Of a stretch of DNA of 64,000 nt, positions 52,029-60,899 are shown piece after piece. Source of the DNA: Streptomyces omiyaensis (lineage in GTDB: Bacteria; Actinomycetota; Actinomycetes; Streptomycetales; Streptomycetaceae); NCBI RefSeq assembly GCF_014650895.1, contig NZ_BMVV01000009.1, positions 127,102 to 191,101 on the forward strand, read 5' to 3'. The first letter of the stretch is position 1; each line of letters begins with the position of its first letter. The notes under the pieces are model-generated. The model saw only the letters and a list, made by a program, of their open reading frames with translations, did not search any database and was not told the DNA's origin. The position numbers and the translations under genes were made by a program.

Positions 52029-53012
52029 GTGACCCCCGTGCGCGTGAGCGTGCTCGCCTACCCCGGCGTCTTCGCCTCCGAGGTGTACGGCGTCCCCGAC
52101 CTCCTCACCATGGCGGCGCACGTCGCCGCGGCACGGGGCGCGGGCCGGGCCGCGTACGAGACCGCCGTGGTCTCGCCCCGCCGCCGGGTCGTCGCCTCCG
52201 GGGGCTTCCGGCTCGACGTCGCCGCGGTGCGCCCGGCCGACGTCCTGGTCGTGCCGGGCTTCGAACCCACCCCGGCGGGCGAGCCGGAAGCGGCGCTCGC
52301 CGGCCTCGGCCCGGAGCTCGCCACGATCCGGGCGCAGGCCGCCGCCGGCACCGCCGTGGTGGCCGTCTGCGTGGGGGCCTTCCTCCTCGCCGAGGCCGGA
52401 CTCCTCCGCGGCCGGGGGGCGACGACCGGCTGGCTGTACGCGGACCGCCTGGCCCGCCGGTACCCCGAGGTCCTGCTGCGCAGGGAGCGGCTGGTGGTGA
52501 CCGACCGCGGAGTGACGACCACCGCCGCCTTCAGCGCCATGTACGACTTCGCCCTGTCCTTCGTCCGCGACCGGGAGGGCCCCGGTGTCGCCCGGGCGAC
52601 GGCCCGCGTGGCCCTCCTCGACGACACGCGCTCCTCCCAGACGCCCTACGTCGACACCGCCCTCCTCCCCGCGCCCGGGCACGGCTTCGCCGCCGGCGTC
52701 ATGCGCCGGCTCGACCGGGACCTCGCCGCGCGGTACGACCTGCCGGCCCTGTCCCGGGAGTTCGGCGTCAGCACCCGGACGATGCTGCGCCGCTTCGGCG
52801 CCGAGACCGGCCGGACCCCCCTCGCCTACCTGCACTCCGCGCGCGTTCGCAGGGCCCGCCACCTCCTGGAGACCACCGACAGGACCGTCGCCGCGATCGC
52901 CGCCGACGTCGGCTACCGCGACGCGGGCACCTTCACCACCCTCTTCGTCCGGCACACCGGCCGCCGCCCCAGCGCCTGCCGCACGCCCCCCGACCCCCAC
53001 CGCGCCACCTGA
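52029..53012 (+). CDS. GlxA-type AraC regulator with DJ-1/PfpI domain
   Basis: A 327-residue regulator. Residues 1-190 form a DJ-1/PfpI-like domain (VSVLAYPGVFASEVYGVPDL, VVAVCVGAFLLAEAGLL with the Cys elbow). Residues ~215-320 are an AraC double HTH (LSREFGVSTRTMLRRFGAET and IAADVGYRDAGTFTTLFVRH). GTG at 52029 has GGAGGTGG upstream. Divergent from the dienelactone-hydrolase gene, which is a likely target; the short repeats between them could be part of the control region. Confidence 0.92.
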   Translation: MTPVRVSVLAYPGVFASEVYGVPDLLTMAAHVAAARGAGRAAYETAVVSPRRRVVASGGFRLDVAAVRPADVLVVPGFEPTPAGEPEAALAGLGPELATIRAQAAAGTAVVAVCVGAFLLAEAGLLRGRGATTGWLYADRLARRYPEVLLRRERLVVTDRGVTTTAAFSAMYDFALSFVRDREGPGVARATARVALLDDTRSSQTPYVDTALLPAPGHGFAAGVMRRLDRDLAARYDLPALSREFGVSTRTMLRRFGAETGRTPLAYLHSARVRRARHLLETTDRTVAAIAADVGYRDAGTFTTLFVRHTGRRPSACRTPPDPHRAT

Positions 53013-53154
53013 CACCGCACACGGGCCCGCCCGTGCCGCCGCTCCCGCCGCCGCCCCCGCGCCGGGGCGCGGCCGCCGGCCCGGCGGTCCGCGGGTTCCC
53101 CGCGTGTGCGACGCTCCGGCGGTCGTCCGCTCGGACCTGGACGCCTGACCCGCG

Positions 53155-53361
53155 GTGCCGGAAGCGGGGCTGCTGGCCGTCTCCCGGGAGTTCGCGCACC
53201 TCACCCTCTCGCCGCACTCCCGCGACCCCTGTCCGGAAGAGCCGTCGCCGGACCACTCGGTCCACGTCCACGCCGACGGGTACGAGGACGGCGCGCGCGT
53301 CGCCCGGCTCGCCGCCCCGATCGGCGTCGAGGTCACCGACCGCGTGGAGCGGGCCCGATCC
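53155..53361 (+). pseudogene. Possible remnant of a small hypothetical gene
   Basis: A GTG-started frame (EAGLLAVSREFAHLTLSPH, SVHVHADGYEDGARVARLAA, EVTDRVERARSEE) has good codon bias for about 70 codons after an in-frame TGA at 53146-53148 that is itself preceded by coding-like VCDAPAVVRSDLDA. The frame then runs into repeats with no proper stop. It may be a degraded gene interrupted by a stop; I recognise no family. Confidence 0.3.
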
Positions 53362-53470
53362 GAGGAGCGCGCGCCTCCGCCTGACGGGCGCTTCGGGCCC
53401 CCGCGTGCCGAAAGGACCGGCGGGCGGGCGACCCGAGGCTCCGGCGGTCCGGCGCCAGGGCCGGGCCTCG

Positions 53471-53564
53471 GGCCGGATCCCCGGGCCGCCGGAGCCTCGG
53501 GCTGGATCCCCGGGCCGGATCCCCGGGCCGGATCCCCCGGCCGGATTCCCGGGCCGGATTCCCG
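53471..53564. repeat. Tandem 13-bp repeat GGCCGGATCCCCG
   Basis: One copy at 53471-53483 and five contiguous copies from 53500 to 53564 with single-base variants (GGCTGGATCCCCG, GGCCGGATTCCCG). Each unit contains the palindromes GGATCC or CCCGGG. Lies just after the 3' end of the broken WYL gene. Confidence 0.9.
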
Positions 53565-53577
53565 GGCCGGGCGGTCC

Positions 53578-54554
53578 TCAGGGTGGCGGGGTGCCGTACA
53601 AGGCGCCGAACGCGGCGGCGCGTTCGCGCAGCGAGGCGCGGAGGGACTCGGGCGCCAGGGCCTCCGCGTCCGTGCCGAGCCGCCACAGCGCCCAGAGGGC
53701 GTGGCGCGCGTCCTGGAAGACCACCTCCAGCCGGAGCCGCCCGTCCGCCGCGGGCTCCTCGGCCCGGACCGCCAGCACGGTGTCGAGGAGTTCCTCGCGC
53801 CGCACGGGATCCAGCCGGATCAGGACGGTGAGGTGGTCGCCGCCGGAGAGGAAGACGGCCGAGCGTTCCCGCCAGATCCGGTCCAGGTCGACCTGGTCGG
53901 GCCGCTCCGCCGGTTCGGGCAGTTCCTCGGCGGCGAGGACCCGCGACAGGCGGTAGGTGCGGTCCGCGCCCGCCCGGGTGGCCGGCAGGTAGGTCCGGTC
54001 GCGCACGGTCACCAGGCCGATCGGGTCGACGGTCCGCCACCGCGCGGGCCGGTCGGCGGCCGCGTAGTGGATCCGCAGCTTGCGTCCGGAGAGCACCGCG
54101 CGCCGGACCTCGCCCATCGCGGTGGCGGGCACGTCCTCCGTGACCGCCCGGCGCGCGAGGAGGTCGGTCTCCGGTTCGACGAGGAAGCGCCGGGCCGCGT
54201 CCCCGGCGGTGGCCTGGTGGTCCTCGGGCAGCGCGTCGACCACCTTCCGCAGCGCCTAGGCGAGGGCCGCCCCGAGACCGAACGCCCGCTCCCCGCGCCC
54301 CGGTCCCGCCGCCAGCAGGGCGATGGCCTCCTCGTGGCTCACCCCGGTCGGCTCGGTCCAGAAACCGGGCAGCAGTGCGAAGCGCCGTGCCGGCCGCGTT
54401 CGGCGTAGACCGGGACGCCGGCCGCGGACAGGGCCTCGATGTCGCGCAGCACGGTACGGGTGGACACCTCCAGCTCGCGGGCGAGCGCGCCGGCGGTCAT
54501 CCGGCCCCGTCGGCGCAGCAGGAGCACCAGGGAAACCAGCCGGTCGGCGCGCAC
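53578..54554 (-). pseudogene. WYL-domain regulator broken by frameshift and stop
   Basis: The HTH (RADRLVSLVLLLRRRGRM, ELEVSTRTVLRDIEALSAAG) is followed by a frame change near 54381-54386, where one G appears to be missing in GGCACGGCGCTTCGCACTG; the next frame continues FALLPGFWTEPTGVSHEEAI. That frame is then cut by TAG at 54256-54258 where a Ser codon is expected, after which RKVVDALPEDHQATAGDAA and the WYL part (KLRIHYAAADRPARWRTVDP) continue in the same frame to 53578. Without these two lesions it would be a normal ~320-residue YafY-type regulator. Divergent from the RidA-like gene, which is also broken. Confidence 0.82.
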
Positions 54555-54736
54555 GCGGGAACCGTACCGGCATACATGACGAAGGGTGTCGTGATTCCTT
54601 GGCAGGCTCCTTCCCACGACGCCGCGGGCACGGCGAAGACGCGAAAGCACACGCATCGCACGCGACCACGCGGCCGCGCGGCGCACGCATCGAGCCCGAC
54701 GGACGCGGCGCACGCGACGAACGGAACGGAGCAGAC

Positions 54737-55134
54737 ATGACGATCGAGCGAACCGCGGTCAACCCGGTGGTGTGGTCCGAGGAATGGGGCTTCAACCAGG
54801 GAGAACTGGTCACCGGTCAGACCCGCACCCTCTACCTCTCGGGCCAGACGGCGACGAGCGCCGAGGGCAGGCCCCTGCACGACGGCGACATGGCGGCACA
54901 GCCGGCGGTCGCCGTCGAGAACGTGGAGGCGGTGCTGGCCGGGGCCGGCATGACCCTCGCGAACCTCGTCCGCCTCAACGTCCACACGGTCGACGTCGAC
55001 GCCCTCCTCCCGCACTACGGCGTGCTGGCCGGCTGGCCGCGGCGGGCGTCGCCCCCGTCACCACGATGCTCGGGGTGACCCGGCTGGCCGTCCCCGGCCA
55101 GCTGGTGGAGCTGGAGGGAACGGCCGTCGCGTGA
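54737..55134 (+). pseudogene. RidA-family gene broken by a frameshift
   Basis: Starts with ERTAVNPVVWSEEWGFNQGE and LYLSGQTATSAEGRPL, the RidA/YjgF fold that deaminates reactive enamines/imines. After HYGVLAG the original frame reads WPRRASPPSPRCSG and stops at 55078, while a second frame continues with RLAAAGVAPVTTMLGVTRL and AVPGQLVELEGTAVA to 55134. The expected sequence GGCCGGCTGGCC appears as GGCTGGCC near 55028-55036, as if two bases were lost. It is paired with the broken WYL regulator. Confidence 0.82.
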
Positions 55135-55213
55135 CGCCCGGAGGGACGGCCGCCACCGGGCGCTCCGGAGGCGGCCGCCCCGCCGCGCGTCCGGCGGACG
55201 GACCGTCCGGCCG

Positions 55214-55612
55214 CTACCGGCCCACCGGGATCCGTACGCTCCGGCAGCAGCGCAGGCCCGTGTCGACCAGGTCCGGCAGGCCGGGGGAGGGGACGAGGGT
55301 CGCCAGGCGGTGCATGGCGAGCGCCGCCTCCCACGCCGAGGCCTTGGCGGGCGAGGCGTCCCAGAACCCGGCGTCGAGCCGGGACCAGAGGTGCGCGCCG
55401 AACCCGAGGTGAATCGTTCCTGCCCGTGCGGCCTCCTCGTTCAGCGCCTCGCGCACCGCCGTCAGGAACGTCACGGCGTCCTCCGGCTCCAGGGCGTCGA
55501 CGACGATCCGCAGGTAGGGCGCGATCAGCGAGGTCGCCTCCGTCCATCCGTCCTCGTGGCCGAAGCGCTCGCGCAGGTGTGCGTGCAGCGGGTGTTCCAT
55601 GTCAGGAGTCAT
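55214..55612 (-). CDS. Hypothetical helical protein
   Basis: A 132-residue protein, mainly helical: LHAHLRERFGHEDGWTEATS, LIAPYLRIVVDALEPEDAV, FLTAVREALNEEAARAG and WEAALAMHRLATLVPS. I recognise no family. ATG at 55612 or 55600 could be the start; neither has a ribosome site, so a leaderless transcript from the AT-rich patch TATCTCTCATTGC just upstream is plausible. It stands alone between the RidA remnant and the secreted protein gene. Confidence 0.65.
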   Translation of the reverse strand: MTPDMEHPLHAHLRERFGHEDGWTEATSLIAPYLRIVVDALEPEDAVTFLTAVREALNEEAARAGTIHLGFGAHLWSRLDAGFWDASPAKASAWEAALAMHRLATLVPSPGLPDLVDTGLRCCRSVRIPVGR

Positions 55613-55838
55613 GCAATGAGAGATACGTTTCATCAGTGGATCTCGTTCGCGGCGACACGCGGATCGTCCGGCCCGCCGCTCGTATGGAGGGGGTCGGTCC
55701 GCGGGCTCCGGCGGGGCCGATCGGGTGGCGCCGCCGCGACACGGGGGAGGGGGCGGTCCGGCGGATCGATTCGCCTTCCGGCCCCATTCGTAGGGTGAGG
55801 CCCTTCCTCCTTGATCATCTCCGGAAGGGTTTCCCGCC

Positions 55839-56198
55839 ATGAAGCTGCGCACCACGCTCGGCGCCTCCCTCGGCGCCTTCGCGCTCCTCCTGTCGACGGC
55901 CGGTTCCGCCCAGGCGGCCCAGGGCGAGTTCCACTACAAGTACGTCGACGGCTACGGCCAGGAGCGCCACGTCACCCTCCACGACCCGCACGGCGGCAAG
56001 TGCGTCAACCTCCACGCCGTGGGCGAGGACGACGAGCTCCCCGGCTACGGCCCGCACAACGACACCGACGCGGCCGTCACCGTCTACCTGGGCGCGAGCT
56101 GCACCGGGGCCGAGTGGCGGCTGCGGGCCCACGGCAAGCCCGCCAAGGACACCCTGGAACTCCGCTCGGTGCGCTTCGACGCCCCGGCCGCCCGGTAA
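55839..56198 (+). CDS. Small secreted protein
   Basis: A 119-residue protein with a Sec signal peptide (LGASLGAFALLLSTAGSAQA, cleavage after about residue 26). The mature part has two Cys (GGKCVNLH and GASCTGAEW) likely forming a disulfide, with beta-type strands between (VTLHDPHGGKC, AAVTVYLGASC). It resembles small Streptomyces exported proteins of unknown role. GGAAGGG lies upstream of the ATG. Confidence 0.82.
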   Translation: MKLRTTLGASLGAFALLLSTAGSAQAAQGEFHYKYVDGYGQERHVTLHDPHGGKCVNLHAVGEDDELPGYGPHNDTDAAVTVYLGASCTGAEWRLRAHGKPAKDTLELRSVRFDAPAAR

Positions 56199-56204
56199 CA
56201 CCCT

Positions 56205-56231
56205 GGGCGGTGGGCGGTGGGCGGTGGGCGG
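56205..56231. repeat. (GGGCGGT)n heptamer repeat
   Basis: Almost four copies of GGGCGGT immediately downstream of the small secreted-protein gene, in the gap before the convergent lipoprotein gene. Confidence 0.85.
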
Positions 56232-56369
56232 GGGGCAGGGGGTGGACGGGGGTGAGGGTGAAGGCGCGGACCGGACTCGGGGCCGGTTCCGCACCCGTCC
56301 GCCCACCGCCCGCTCGACCGCCTGTCGCCCGCCCCCGCTCGCCCGCCTGTCGCCCGCCCGCCGCGAGGG

Positions 56370-57011
56370 TCAGCAGGTCTCGTCGAACTTCACGGCGGTG
56401 AGGGCGACGGGCCGGCCGTCGAGCGCGGTCCCGGCGGCCGGGTCCTGGGTGCAGACCCGCCAGTTGGACTCCACGAGGATCATCCGGCCCTGCGGGGACG
56501 CGTCGGTGACCGTGAGGCTCGTCGAGGAGTCCAGGGACCGCCGGGCGATCTTGACGGACTTCCCCGTGAAGTCCGGCATGGTGGTGGCCGTCTCCGGCTC
56601 GGCGGCGCCCTGGTCCTTCCCGGGGCACTCCTCCTCCAGCCTGACCGTCGCGAAGTCGACCGTGACGTCGGTGGGGTGCTCGCCCGCGCCCGGCGTCTGG
56701 CCGCACACCTTCCAGTTGCGGTCCAGCGCCTGGGCGCGTCCCCGGCCGAGGGCGTCGTGGGAGCGCAGGGCGAAGAAGCCGGCGGCCTGGGCCTGGTCCT
56801 GGGCGGACTGGAGGCCCTTGCCGGTCATGTCCGCCAGCGTGCCCACCTCGTCGTCGCCGGTCGCCGGCGTGGCGGCCGGCGTGCGGGCCGGCGTGCCGGT
56901 GCGGCCGGTGGCCGGCTTGTCGGAGCCGGTCCCGCCGCCCTCCTCGCAACCGGAGAGGGTGAGGACCAGGAGTGCGGTGCCGGCGACGAGAGCGGTGTTC
57001 GTGAGGCGCAT
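56370..57011 (-). CDS. PASTA-domain-like lipoprotein
   Basis: A 213-residue lipoprotein: signal with lipobox LSGC (Cys22), a Gly/Thr/Pro linker, then two PASTA-like modules (VGTLADMTGKGLQSAQDQAQ with WKVCGQTPGAGEH, and TMPDFTGKSVKIARRSLDSS with WRVCTQDPAAGTALDGRPV). Each module ends in a paired Cys pattern, as in actinobacterial DUF4333/PASTA lipoproteins. PASTA domains bind cell-wall fragments or mediate protein contacts. The C-terminal Cys probably forms a disulfide. Confidence 0.85.
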   Translation of the reverse strand: MRLTNTALVAGTALLVLTLSGCEEGGGTGSDKPATGRTGTPARTPAATPATGDDEVGTLADMTGKGLQSAQDQAQAAGFFALRSHDALGRGRAQALDRNWKVCGQTPGAGEHPTDVTVDFATVRLEEECPGKDQGAAEPETATTMPDFTGKSVKIARRSLDSSTSLTVTDASPQGRMILVESNWRVCTQDPAAGTALDGRPVALTAVKFDETC

Positions 57012-57090
57012 CGGTCCAGCCTGACGGAGCGGTCACGGTCGGTGGGCGGGGTTCACCAGGTTGTGACCCTGCGCTTCGTCCGCCCTCCCG

Positions 57091-57135
57091 CGGGAGCCCC
57101 GTCCGCCGTCCCCCGGGAGCCCCGTCCGCCGTCCC
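57091..57135. repeat. 22-bp direct repeat upstream of the monooxygenase
   Basis: CGGGAGCCCCGTCCGCCGTC... occurs at 57091-57112 and again at 57114-57135, identical over 22 bases. Confidence 0.9.
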
Positions 57136-57186
57136 GCGGGCGGCCCGCCGTGAGGACGCGGCGGCGGGTGACGCATGCTCTTCCCC

Positions 57187-59052
57187 ATGACTTCGTACGA
57201 GCCGCGCGTGGAGCACCTGGACGTCCTGATCGTCGGCGCCGGGATCTCCGGCATCGGCGCCGGCCGCTATCTGCGACTGGAGCATCCGGGCAGATCGTTC
57301 GCGATCCTGGAGGCCCGGGGCGCCTCCGGCGGGACCTGGGACCTCTTCCGGTACCCCGGAGTCCGCTCCGACTCCGACCTCTACACCTTCGGCTACGCGT
57401 TCAAGCCCTGGCGCGACCGGGAGTCGATCGCCACCGGCTCGCGCGTCCTGTCGTACCTCCGGGAGACGGTGACGGAGAACGGCCTCGACGCGCACATCCG
57501 GTACCACCACAAGGTGCTCGATGCCCACTGGTCGTCCGACCGGGCCCGCTGGACCGTCCGGACCGAGCGCACCGACCCGGAGACGGGGGCGGTCGAGCGG
57601 GTCGACCTCACCGCCGGGTGGATCTTCTGCGCCACCGGCTACTACCGGTACGACGAGGGCCACACCCCGCGCTTCGAGGGCCGCGACCGCTTCCGCGGGC
57701 GGATCGTCCACCCCCAGCACTGGCCCGAAGACCTCGACCACCGCGGCAAGCGCGTGGTCGTCATCGGCAGCGGCGCCACCGCCGTCACGCTGGTCCCGGC
57801 GATGGCGGAGGAGACGGCGCACGTCACCATGCTCCAGCGGACACCGACGTACATCGTGCCCGTCCCGAAGGAGGACCGGCTCGCCCGGCTACTGCGCGGT
57901 CTGCTGGGCGACGAGCGCGGCCACGCCCTGAGCCGCCGCAAGAACATCGTCCGCCAGCAGCTGTTCTGGCGGCTCTCCCGCCGCCATCCCACCGCGACCC
58001 GGAAGCTGATCCGCGCGGCCAACGCCCGCCTCCTGCCCGCCGGCTTCCCCGTCGACGAACACTTCTCCCCGCCGTACGACCCCTGGGACCAGCGGCTCTG
58101 CGCGGCACCCGGCGGCGACCTGTTCAAGGCCATCGGCTCCGGCCGGGCCTCGGTCGTCACCGACCGGATCGCCACCTTCACCGAGGACGGGATCCTGCTC
58201 GCGTCCGGCCGGGAGCTCCCCGCGGACGTCATCGTCACCGCCACCGGACTCGACCTCCGGCTCCTGGGCGGCATACGCCTGACCGTCGACGGCACGGAGG
58301 TCTCGCCGGCCGACTCGCTGCTCTACCGGGGCACGATGCTGTCCGGCGTCCCCAACCTCAACCTCGCCATCGGGTACACCCACGCCTCGTGGACGCTCAA
58401 GATCGGACTGCTCTGCGCGTACGTCTGCCGGCTGCTCGCCCACATGGACCGGCACGGCCACGACACCGCCTGGCCCGAGAGCGAACCCGGCCTGCCCACC
58501 CGCCCCATGCTCGACTTCGGGGCCGGCTACGTCCGGCGCGCGCTGGACCACCTTCCCCGGCAGGGCCCCGAGGCGCCCTGGGCGACGTCGACGAGCTACC
58601 ACGGCGACCGCAGGCTGCTCCGGCAGGAGGAGATCGCCGACGGGCACCTCCGCTTCTCGGGCCCCGCCACCCGCGCCGCGACCGCCCCGGCGCCCGACCG
58701 GGCCGCTCCCGTGCCCGACCAGGCCGCCCGTGCCGCGACCGCTCCCGTGCCCGACCAGGCCGCCCGTGCCGCGACCGCTCCCGTGCCCGACCAGGCCGCC
58801 CGTGCCGCGACCGCTCCCGTCCCCGACCGGGCCGCCCGTGCCGCGACCGCGCCCGACCGCGCCTCCGTCCCGGCCGGGCCCGCACCCGCCCCCGGACGAG
58901 CCCCCGTGGACGGGGAGGGGGGACCGCCCCTCGCCGAGGAGACCGCCCAGGACCTCGACGCCGACGGGAAGACCGGCGAAGTGCGTTACGGGGGCGAGGA
59001 GTTCGGGGGTCCCGAGGCGAACCCCGGGCTCCGCGCGGCGACCCCGCTGTGA
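57187..59052 (+). CDS. Baeyer-Villiger-type flavin monooxygenase with repeat tail
   Basis: A 621-residue FAD/NADP monooxygenase. FAD motif VLIVGAGISGIGAGRYL, the fingerprint FRGRIVHPQHWP (from F169, matching FxGxxxHxxxW[P/D]) and the NADP motif VVVIGSGATAVTLVPAM are all present, as in BVMOs that insert oxygen next to ketones. The conserved fold ends near residue 500; a ~120-residue Pro/Ala-rich tail follows, built partly from four 12-residue repeats (APVPDQAARAAT). ATG at 57187 is preferred over 57175 because the family starts at this point. The substrate is unknown. Confidence 0.9.
   Translation: MTSYEPRVEHLDVLIVGAGISGIGAGRYLRLEHPGRSFAILEARGASGGTWDLFRYPGVRSDSDLYTFGYAFKPWRDRESIATGSRVLSYLRETVTENGLDAHIRYHHKVLDAHWSSDRARWTVRTERTDPETGAVERVDLTAGWIFCATGYYRYDEGHTPRFEGRDRFRGRIVHPQHWPEDLDHRGKRVVVIGSGATAVTLVPAMAEETAHVTMLQRTPTYIVPVPKEDRLARLLRGLLGDERGHALSRRKNIVRQQLFWRLSRRHPTATRKLIRAANARLLPAGFPVDEHFSPPYDPWDQRLCAAPGGDLFKAIGSGRASVVTDRIATFTEDGILLASGRELPADVIVTATGLDLRLLGGIRLTVDGTEVSPADSLLYRGTMLSGVPNLNLAIGYTHASWTLKIGLLCAYVCRLLAHMDRHGHDTAWPESEPGLPTRPMLDFGAGYVRRALDHLPRQGPEAPWATSTSYHGDRRLLRQEEIADGHLRFSGPATRAATAPAPDRAAPVPDQAARAATAPVPDQAARAATAPVPDQAARAATAPVPDRAARAATAPDRASVPAGPAPAPGRAPVDGEGGPPLAEETAQDLDADGKTGEVRYGGEEFGGPEANPGLRAATPL
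58705..58848. repeat. In-frame 36-bp tandem repeat in the monooxygenase gene
   Basis: Four copies of a 36-base unit starting GCTCCCGTGCCCGACCAGG (58705, 58741, 58777, 58813). The first three are identical and the fourth differs at two positions. It encodes a 12-residue repeat in the C-terminal tail. Confidence 0.95.
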
Positions 59053-59065
59053 GATCTTGCTCGCT

Positions 59066-59746
59066 GTGACGATCTTCGACGAGGCATGGCCGGCGGCGCC
59101 CGAGGCGGTCCGGCGCTGCCTGGCGCTGGCCTACGAGGCGCTCCGGGCGGGCGGACTCGCGGTGGGATCCGTGCTCACCGACGCGAACGGGACGGTACGC
59201 GCCGAGGGGCGCAACCAGGCGTACGACGACGGTCCCGGAGCCGGCGCCCTGCGCGGCACGCCGCTGGCGCACGCCGAGCTCAACGCGCTGGCCGCCGCGC
59301 GGACCGAGTGGGACCTCGGCACCCTCACCCTGTGGAGCACCCAGGAACCCTGCTCCATGTGCACCGCCGCCGCGGCCTTCACGGGCGTGGGGGCGGTGCG
59401 GTACCTCGCCCCCGACCCGTGGGCGCTCGCGAGCGCGAACCACGGCTCCTCCGGCGTGGCGGGACTGGAGCAGCAGCCCTGGCTGGTGGCGGCCAACGTC
59501 ATGTTCCTGCGGAGCGTCGCGGTCGCCGCCCGGGGCCCCGAGGAGCCGGCGACGCTGGTCCGCTGCCGGGAACTGGAGCCCGAGACCGCCGCCCTGCACG
59601 ACTCCCTGCCGCCCGGACTGCCCTCGGCACCCACCGCCGAGGCGTGGCTGCGGGAGCTGTGGCCCGGCGTCGCCGCCGCCGCGCTCGCCCGGCCCGCCGG
59701 CCGGCACGGGGGAGGCGGCCGCGGCAGGCCCCACCGCACGGGATAG
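59066..59746 (+). CDS. Cytidine/deoxycytidylate-deaminase-fold nucleoside deaminase
   Basis: A 226-residue protein with H69-A-E71 (LAHAELNAL) and P95-C96-S-M-C99 (STQEPCSMCTAA), the zinc site and catalytic Glu of the CMP/dCMP/guanine deaminase superfamily. VGSVLTDANGTVRAEGRN precedes it as usual. The C-terminal third is helical with SGVAGLEQQPWLVA. The substrate base or nucleoside is not clear. GTG at 59066 lies 14 bases after the monooxygenase stop, so both may share a transcript. Confidence 0.9.
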   Translation: MTIFDEAWPAAPEAVRRCLALAYEALRAGGLAVGSVLTDANGTVRAEGRNQAYDDGPGAGALRGTPLAHAELNALAAARTEWDLGTLTLWSTQEPCSMCTAAAAFTGVGAVRYLAPDPWALASANHGSSGVAGLEQQPWLVAANVMFLRSVAVAARGPEEPATLVRCRELEPETAALHDSLPPGLPSAPTAEAWLRELWPGVAAAALARPAGRHGGGGRGRPHRTG

Positions 59747-59819
59747 CCTGCCCGGACACGTCCCGGCGCGCCCGCGCCGCCGCGAGGACGCCCTTCCGGA
59801 CGACGAGAGCGCCGACCCG

Positions 59820-60491
59820 ATGCCCGCACCCCTCCCGACCCGCCCCGCGGCGCGAGCCCGCGGCGTCGGACAGGGGCTCGCGGCATCGGCGGTCGCCGCC
59901 CTCTGCGTCCTCCTCCCCATGGCCGGCCACCTGCTGGCCCAGGGCCACCTGCCCCGGTGGGCGCTCCCGGCCGTCCTGCTCGGCACACCGGCCGCCGGGG
60001 CGTACGCGCTCACGCGCCGCCGCCTGTCCGACCCCCAGCGGCTCGCCGCGCTCCTCGGCGCCCAGGCCGCCCACCAGCTCGCCTACGCCCTGCCCGGCGC
60101 CTGCGCCGCGGTCGGCCTCCCCGGCGGGGCCGGCGCGGCGGCCGGTCACGCCACCGCCGCCGGAATCCCGCCGGAGGCCTTCCTCGCGGGGCACCTCGTC
60201 ACCCTCGTCCTCGCCGCGCGCCTGATCGGCGCCGAGGCGCGGCTGCGACGGCACTCCGCGGCCGTCCTCGCCGGGGTCGCCGCGCTCCTCGGCCTCCTCC
60301 GGCCGCTCCTCGTCGTCCGGGGCGCCGGTCCCGCACCGGCGTGCCGGCCGTCCGACGCGCCGCTCCCGCACTCCGCCCTCGTCCCGCGACCGGTCACCGG
60401 CCGGGCACCGCCGCGCGGCCCCTCCGGCCGCGTCCTGCTCCACGGCCGTGCCGGGGCCCGCCGATCGCCCTCCCTCGCCCTCGCGGCGTGA
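59820..60491 (+). CDS. Hypothetical integral membrane protein
   Basis: A 223-residue protein with about five hydrophobic segments (GLAASAVAALCVLLPMAGHLL, WALPAVLLGTPAAGAYAL, AHQLAYALPGACAAVGL, AFLAGHLVTLVLAARLIG, AAVLAGVAALLGLLRPLLV) and a Pro/Arg-rich cytoplasmic tail. I recognise no family. It follows the deaminase gene by 73 bases on the same strand. Confidence 0.7.
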   Translation: MPAPLPTRPAARARGVGQGLAASAVAALCVLLPMAGHLLAQGHLPRWALPAVLLGTPAAGAYALTRRRLSDPQRLAALLGAQAAHQLAYALPGACAAVGLPGGAGAAAGHATAAGIPPEAFLAGHLVTLVLAARLIGAEARLRRHSAAVLAGVAALLGLLRPLLVVRGAGPAPACRPSDAPLPHSALVPRPVTGRAPPRGPSGRVLLHGRAGARRSPSLALAA

Positions 60492-60670
60492 CCGGGGGCG
60501 GGGCCCGGAGCCTCCCGGCCCGAGTCCCCCGCGGACCGGCTCCCGCGTAGGGGTCCCGGAGCCACTCGCCGTGCCCCCACCCGCCGTGCCCCCCACCCGC
60601 CGTGCTCTCGCCCGCCGGGGCGGCGTGCCGTCCCCGCGACGGCGGGCGTCCCCGGGCACCCTCGCCCGCC

Positions 60671-60705
60671 GAGCCGAGCCGAGCCGAGCCGAGCCGAGCC
60701 GAGCC
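60671..60705. repeat. (GAGCC)7 pentanucleotide repeat
   Basis: Seven perfect copies of GAGCC, followed by GGGCCGGG. Confidence 0.95.
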
Positions 60706-60833
60706 GGGCCGGGTCGGACCGGGGCGGGTGGCCGGACCGGGGCGCCCGAGAGCGCGACGGGGGGCCGCTCGGTCCGGAGCGGGACGCTCGGCCCGGCGCG
60801 GGCCGCCGCGCTCCGCGTGCGCCCCTCCGTGCA

Positions 60834-60891
60834 CCTTCTCTCTCCCCCTTCCTCTTTTTCCTCTCTCCCTTTCCCTTTCCCCTCCCCCTCC
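60834..60891 (+). other. 58-base pure pyrimidine tract upstream of the DsbA-like gene
   Basis: The coding strand is only C and T from 60834 to 60891 (CCTTCTCTCTCCCCC...), ending one base before the GAGG that serves as ribosome site for the ATG at 60900. In mRNA this would be an unstructured CU-rich leader; in DNA it could form a triplex. Confidence 0.85.
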
Positions 60892-60899
60892 GAGGCATC

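Larger units (their letters stand above)
60492..60899. other. Low-complexity gap upstream of the DsbA-like gene
   Basis: 408 bases with no gene: CCGCCGTGC-rich sequence, a pentamer repeat and a long pyrimidine tract (listed separately) directly before the ribosome site. Confidence 0.6.
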
